In this document: one piece after another, positions 5,262-6,307 of the stretch
Position numbering within the stretch: position 1 is the first letter of the stretch
How the letters are laid out: every line of letters begins with the position of its first letter
Assembly (NCBI GenBank): GCA_964431655.1
Contig: CAYSKJ010000003.1
Span: 52,915 to 59,221, forward strand
Direction of reading: 5' to 3'
Origin: CAYMEV01 sp964431655 [NCBI: uncultured bacterium]
GTDB taxonomy: Bacteria; CAYMEV01
DNA: 6,307 bases
Translations under genes and position numbers: made by a program
Notes under the pieces: model-generated
Told to the model about the DNA's origin: nothing
The model's database searches: none
What the model saw: only the letters and a program-made list of their open reading frames with translations

Positions 5262-6307
5262 TCAAAGGATTACGGCCACTACAGCCCCTGTCATCAAAGT
5301 AGCGATGGTTCCTGATATAAGGGATTTGGGAGCCAGGGATGATATTTCTTTTGATCTTTCAGGCGCAATGGAGTAAAGCCCGCCTATCATTATGCCAAGA
5401 CTGCCGAAATTGGCAAAACCACACATGGCATAGGTGATAACAAGTCTGCTCTTTTCAGAAAGAGAGCCGGCAGGAAGAGATGCGAGCTCCATATAGGCAA
5501 GCAGTTCATTCAGTATGGTTTTAATCCCCATAAGAGATCCAGCCTGATGAGCTTCTTCCCAGGGAATACCGATAAGCCACATTAACGGCGTGAAGATATA
5601 ACCCATAATGAGCTGAAGAGTGATGGGTTTTTCAAAGGGGAGGAGCAGCAGTATCTGGTTTACAAGAGACACCAGGGCTACCAGGACTATAAGCATACCG
5701 ACAATATTAAGAAACAGCTTCATGCCGTCAAGAGTGCCTCTGGATACAGCATCCATGCTCCCGTTGTATTGTACGGATTCATCAATCCTTCCCTCGGTGG
5801 AAGGCTGGGTTTCCGGAACCATTATTCTGCTGACAAGAATGGCAGCCGGGGCGCTTATAATTGATGCAGTAAGTATATTTCCCAGGGAATTGGGGACAGT
5901 TTTTTCCAGGATTGCTGCGTACAGCATAAGGACAGTGCCGGCTATGGTTGCCATTCCTGCTGTCATGAGAAGGAAAAGCTCACTCCTGGTCATTTTATTT
6001 ACATAGGGCTTTATGAGAAGGGGTGCTTCTATCATTCCGACAAATATATTTGCTGCAGTGCTTATTCCGACCGCTGCGCCAATGCCCATGGTTTTTTCAA
6101 GAAACCTGGAGAGGGATTTGATTATAAAAGGTGTAATTTTCCAGTAGAGAAAAAGGGCTGAAAGGGCGCTTACGACTATTACAATGGGAAGAGATCTGAA
6201 TGCAAAAACAAAGGATGCTCCCGGGTAGGTTTCAGCAAAGGGAAGTTCTCCACCCCCCAAATATCCAAAAACCATGCTAGTTCCCTCGACTGAAGCCTTA
6301 TCCAGCA
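5262..6307 (-). CDS. Concentrative nucleoside transporter (CNT/NupC family), N-terminus beyond the window
   Basis: The product is predicted to import nucleosides with Na+ or H+ across the inner membrane. The frame stays open to the right edge: codons before the Met at 6273-6275 read LDKASVEGTS, continuous with the family sequence, so that Met is internal and the true start lies outside. About 348 codons are visible; CNTs are usually near 400. Counting from that Met: NIFVGMIEAPLLIKP (76-90) is the first re-entrant hairpin; TAGMATIAGTVLMLYA is at 105-120; PWEEAHQAGSLMG is at 238-250; NE (256-257) and CGFANFGS (285-292) are near the C-terminus. From memory, Asn76 and Val79 match the vcCNT sodium-site residues N149 and V152, and Asn289 and Ser292 match the ribose-contacting N368 and S371. 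The usual GQTE is GMIE, so base recognition may differ. A polar loop (154-180) is probably between helices. The gene converges on the channel gene with no gap. Confidence 0.92.
   Translation of the reverse strand, partial: LDKASVEGTSMVFGYLGGGELPFAETYPGASFVFAFRSLPIVIVVSALSALFLYWKITPFIIKSLSRFLEKTMGIGAAVGISTAANIFVGMIEAPLLIKPYVNKMTRSELFLLMTAGMATIAGTVLMLYAAILEKTVPNSLGNILTASIISAPAAILVSRIMVPETQPSTEGRIDESVQYNGSMDAVSRGTLDGMKLFLNIVGMLIVLVALVSLVNQILLLLPFEKPITLQLIMGYIFTPLMWLIGIPWEEAHQAGSLMGIKTILNELLAYMELASLPAGSLSEKSRLVITYAMCGFANFGSLGIMIGGLYSIAPERSKEISSLAPKSLISGTIATLMTGAVVAVIL

Noticed and set aside
5620-6006. Plus-strand open frame of 128 codons
   Set aside because: It is antisense to conserved nucleoside transporter segments and has no family resemblance.
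6273-6275. ATG as the true start of the nucleoside transporter
   Set aside because: The frame continues without a stop to the window edge with family-like residues, and starting here would remove the N-terminal membrane segments usual in the family.

Overview
The window reads as an ordinary stretch of chromosome from a moderately AT-rich bacterium. Bacterial signals are clear: sigma-70-type TATAAT boxes at 242-247 and 4219-4224, Shine-Dalgarno sites before most starts, and an intrinsic terminator. Arginine is mostly AGG/AGA and isoleucine often ATA. That fits many anaerobes and thermophiles, but I cannot name a lineage. All protein assignments come from motif recognition by eye; no database search was run.

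Layout: (1) Positions 1-284 hold no convincing gene, only a leader with a promoter and possible operator, plus a short motif resembling an insertion-sequence end. (2) A 55-residue gene I do not recognise (285-452) has its own promoter, a strong ribosome binding site and a strong hairpin terminator, so it is a stand-alone small gene. (3) Two overlapping genes (556-2358 and 2342-4132) encode the two halves of an asymmetric heterodimeric ABC exporter of the TM287/288, BmrCD, LmrCD type. The degenerate ATP site is split between them in the expected way. (4) A single-pore potassium channel with a cytoplasmic RCK domain (4248-5261) has its own promoter, an unusual selectivity filter (TVGFKE), and an internal ribosome binding site and ATG just before the RCK domain. 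(5) On the minus strand, the C-terminal part of a concentrative nucleoside transporter (5262-6307) runs off the right edge. Its stop codon abuts the channel's stop codon.

The two exporter genes clearly work together. The remaining genes are all membrane transport proteins apart from the 55-residue one, but nothing in the sequence ties them into one pathway. I see no CRISPR array, tRNA, rRNA or complete mobile element. The most interesting signals are the possible second, soluble RCK product from inside the channel gene, the altered channel filter, and the isolated small gene. I do not see evidence of a wholly new system.
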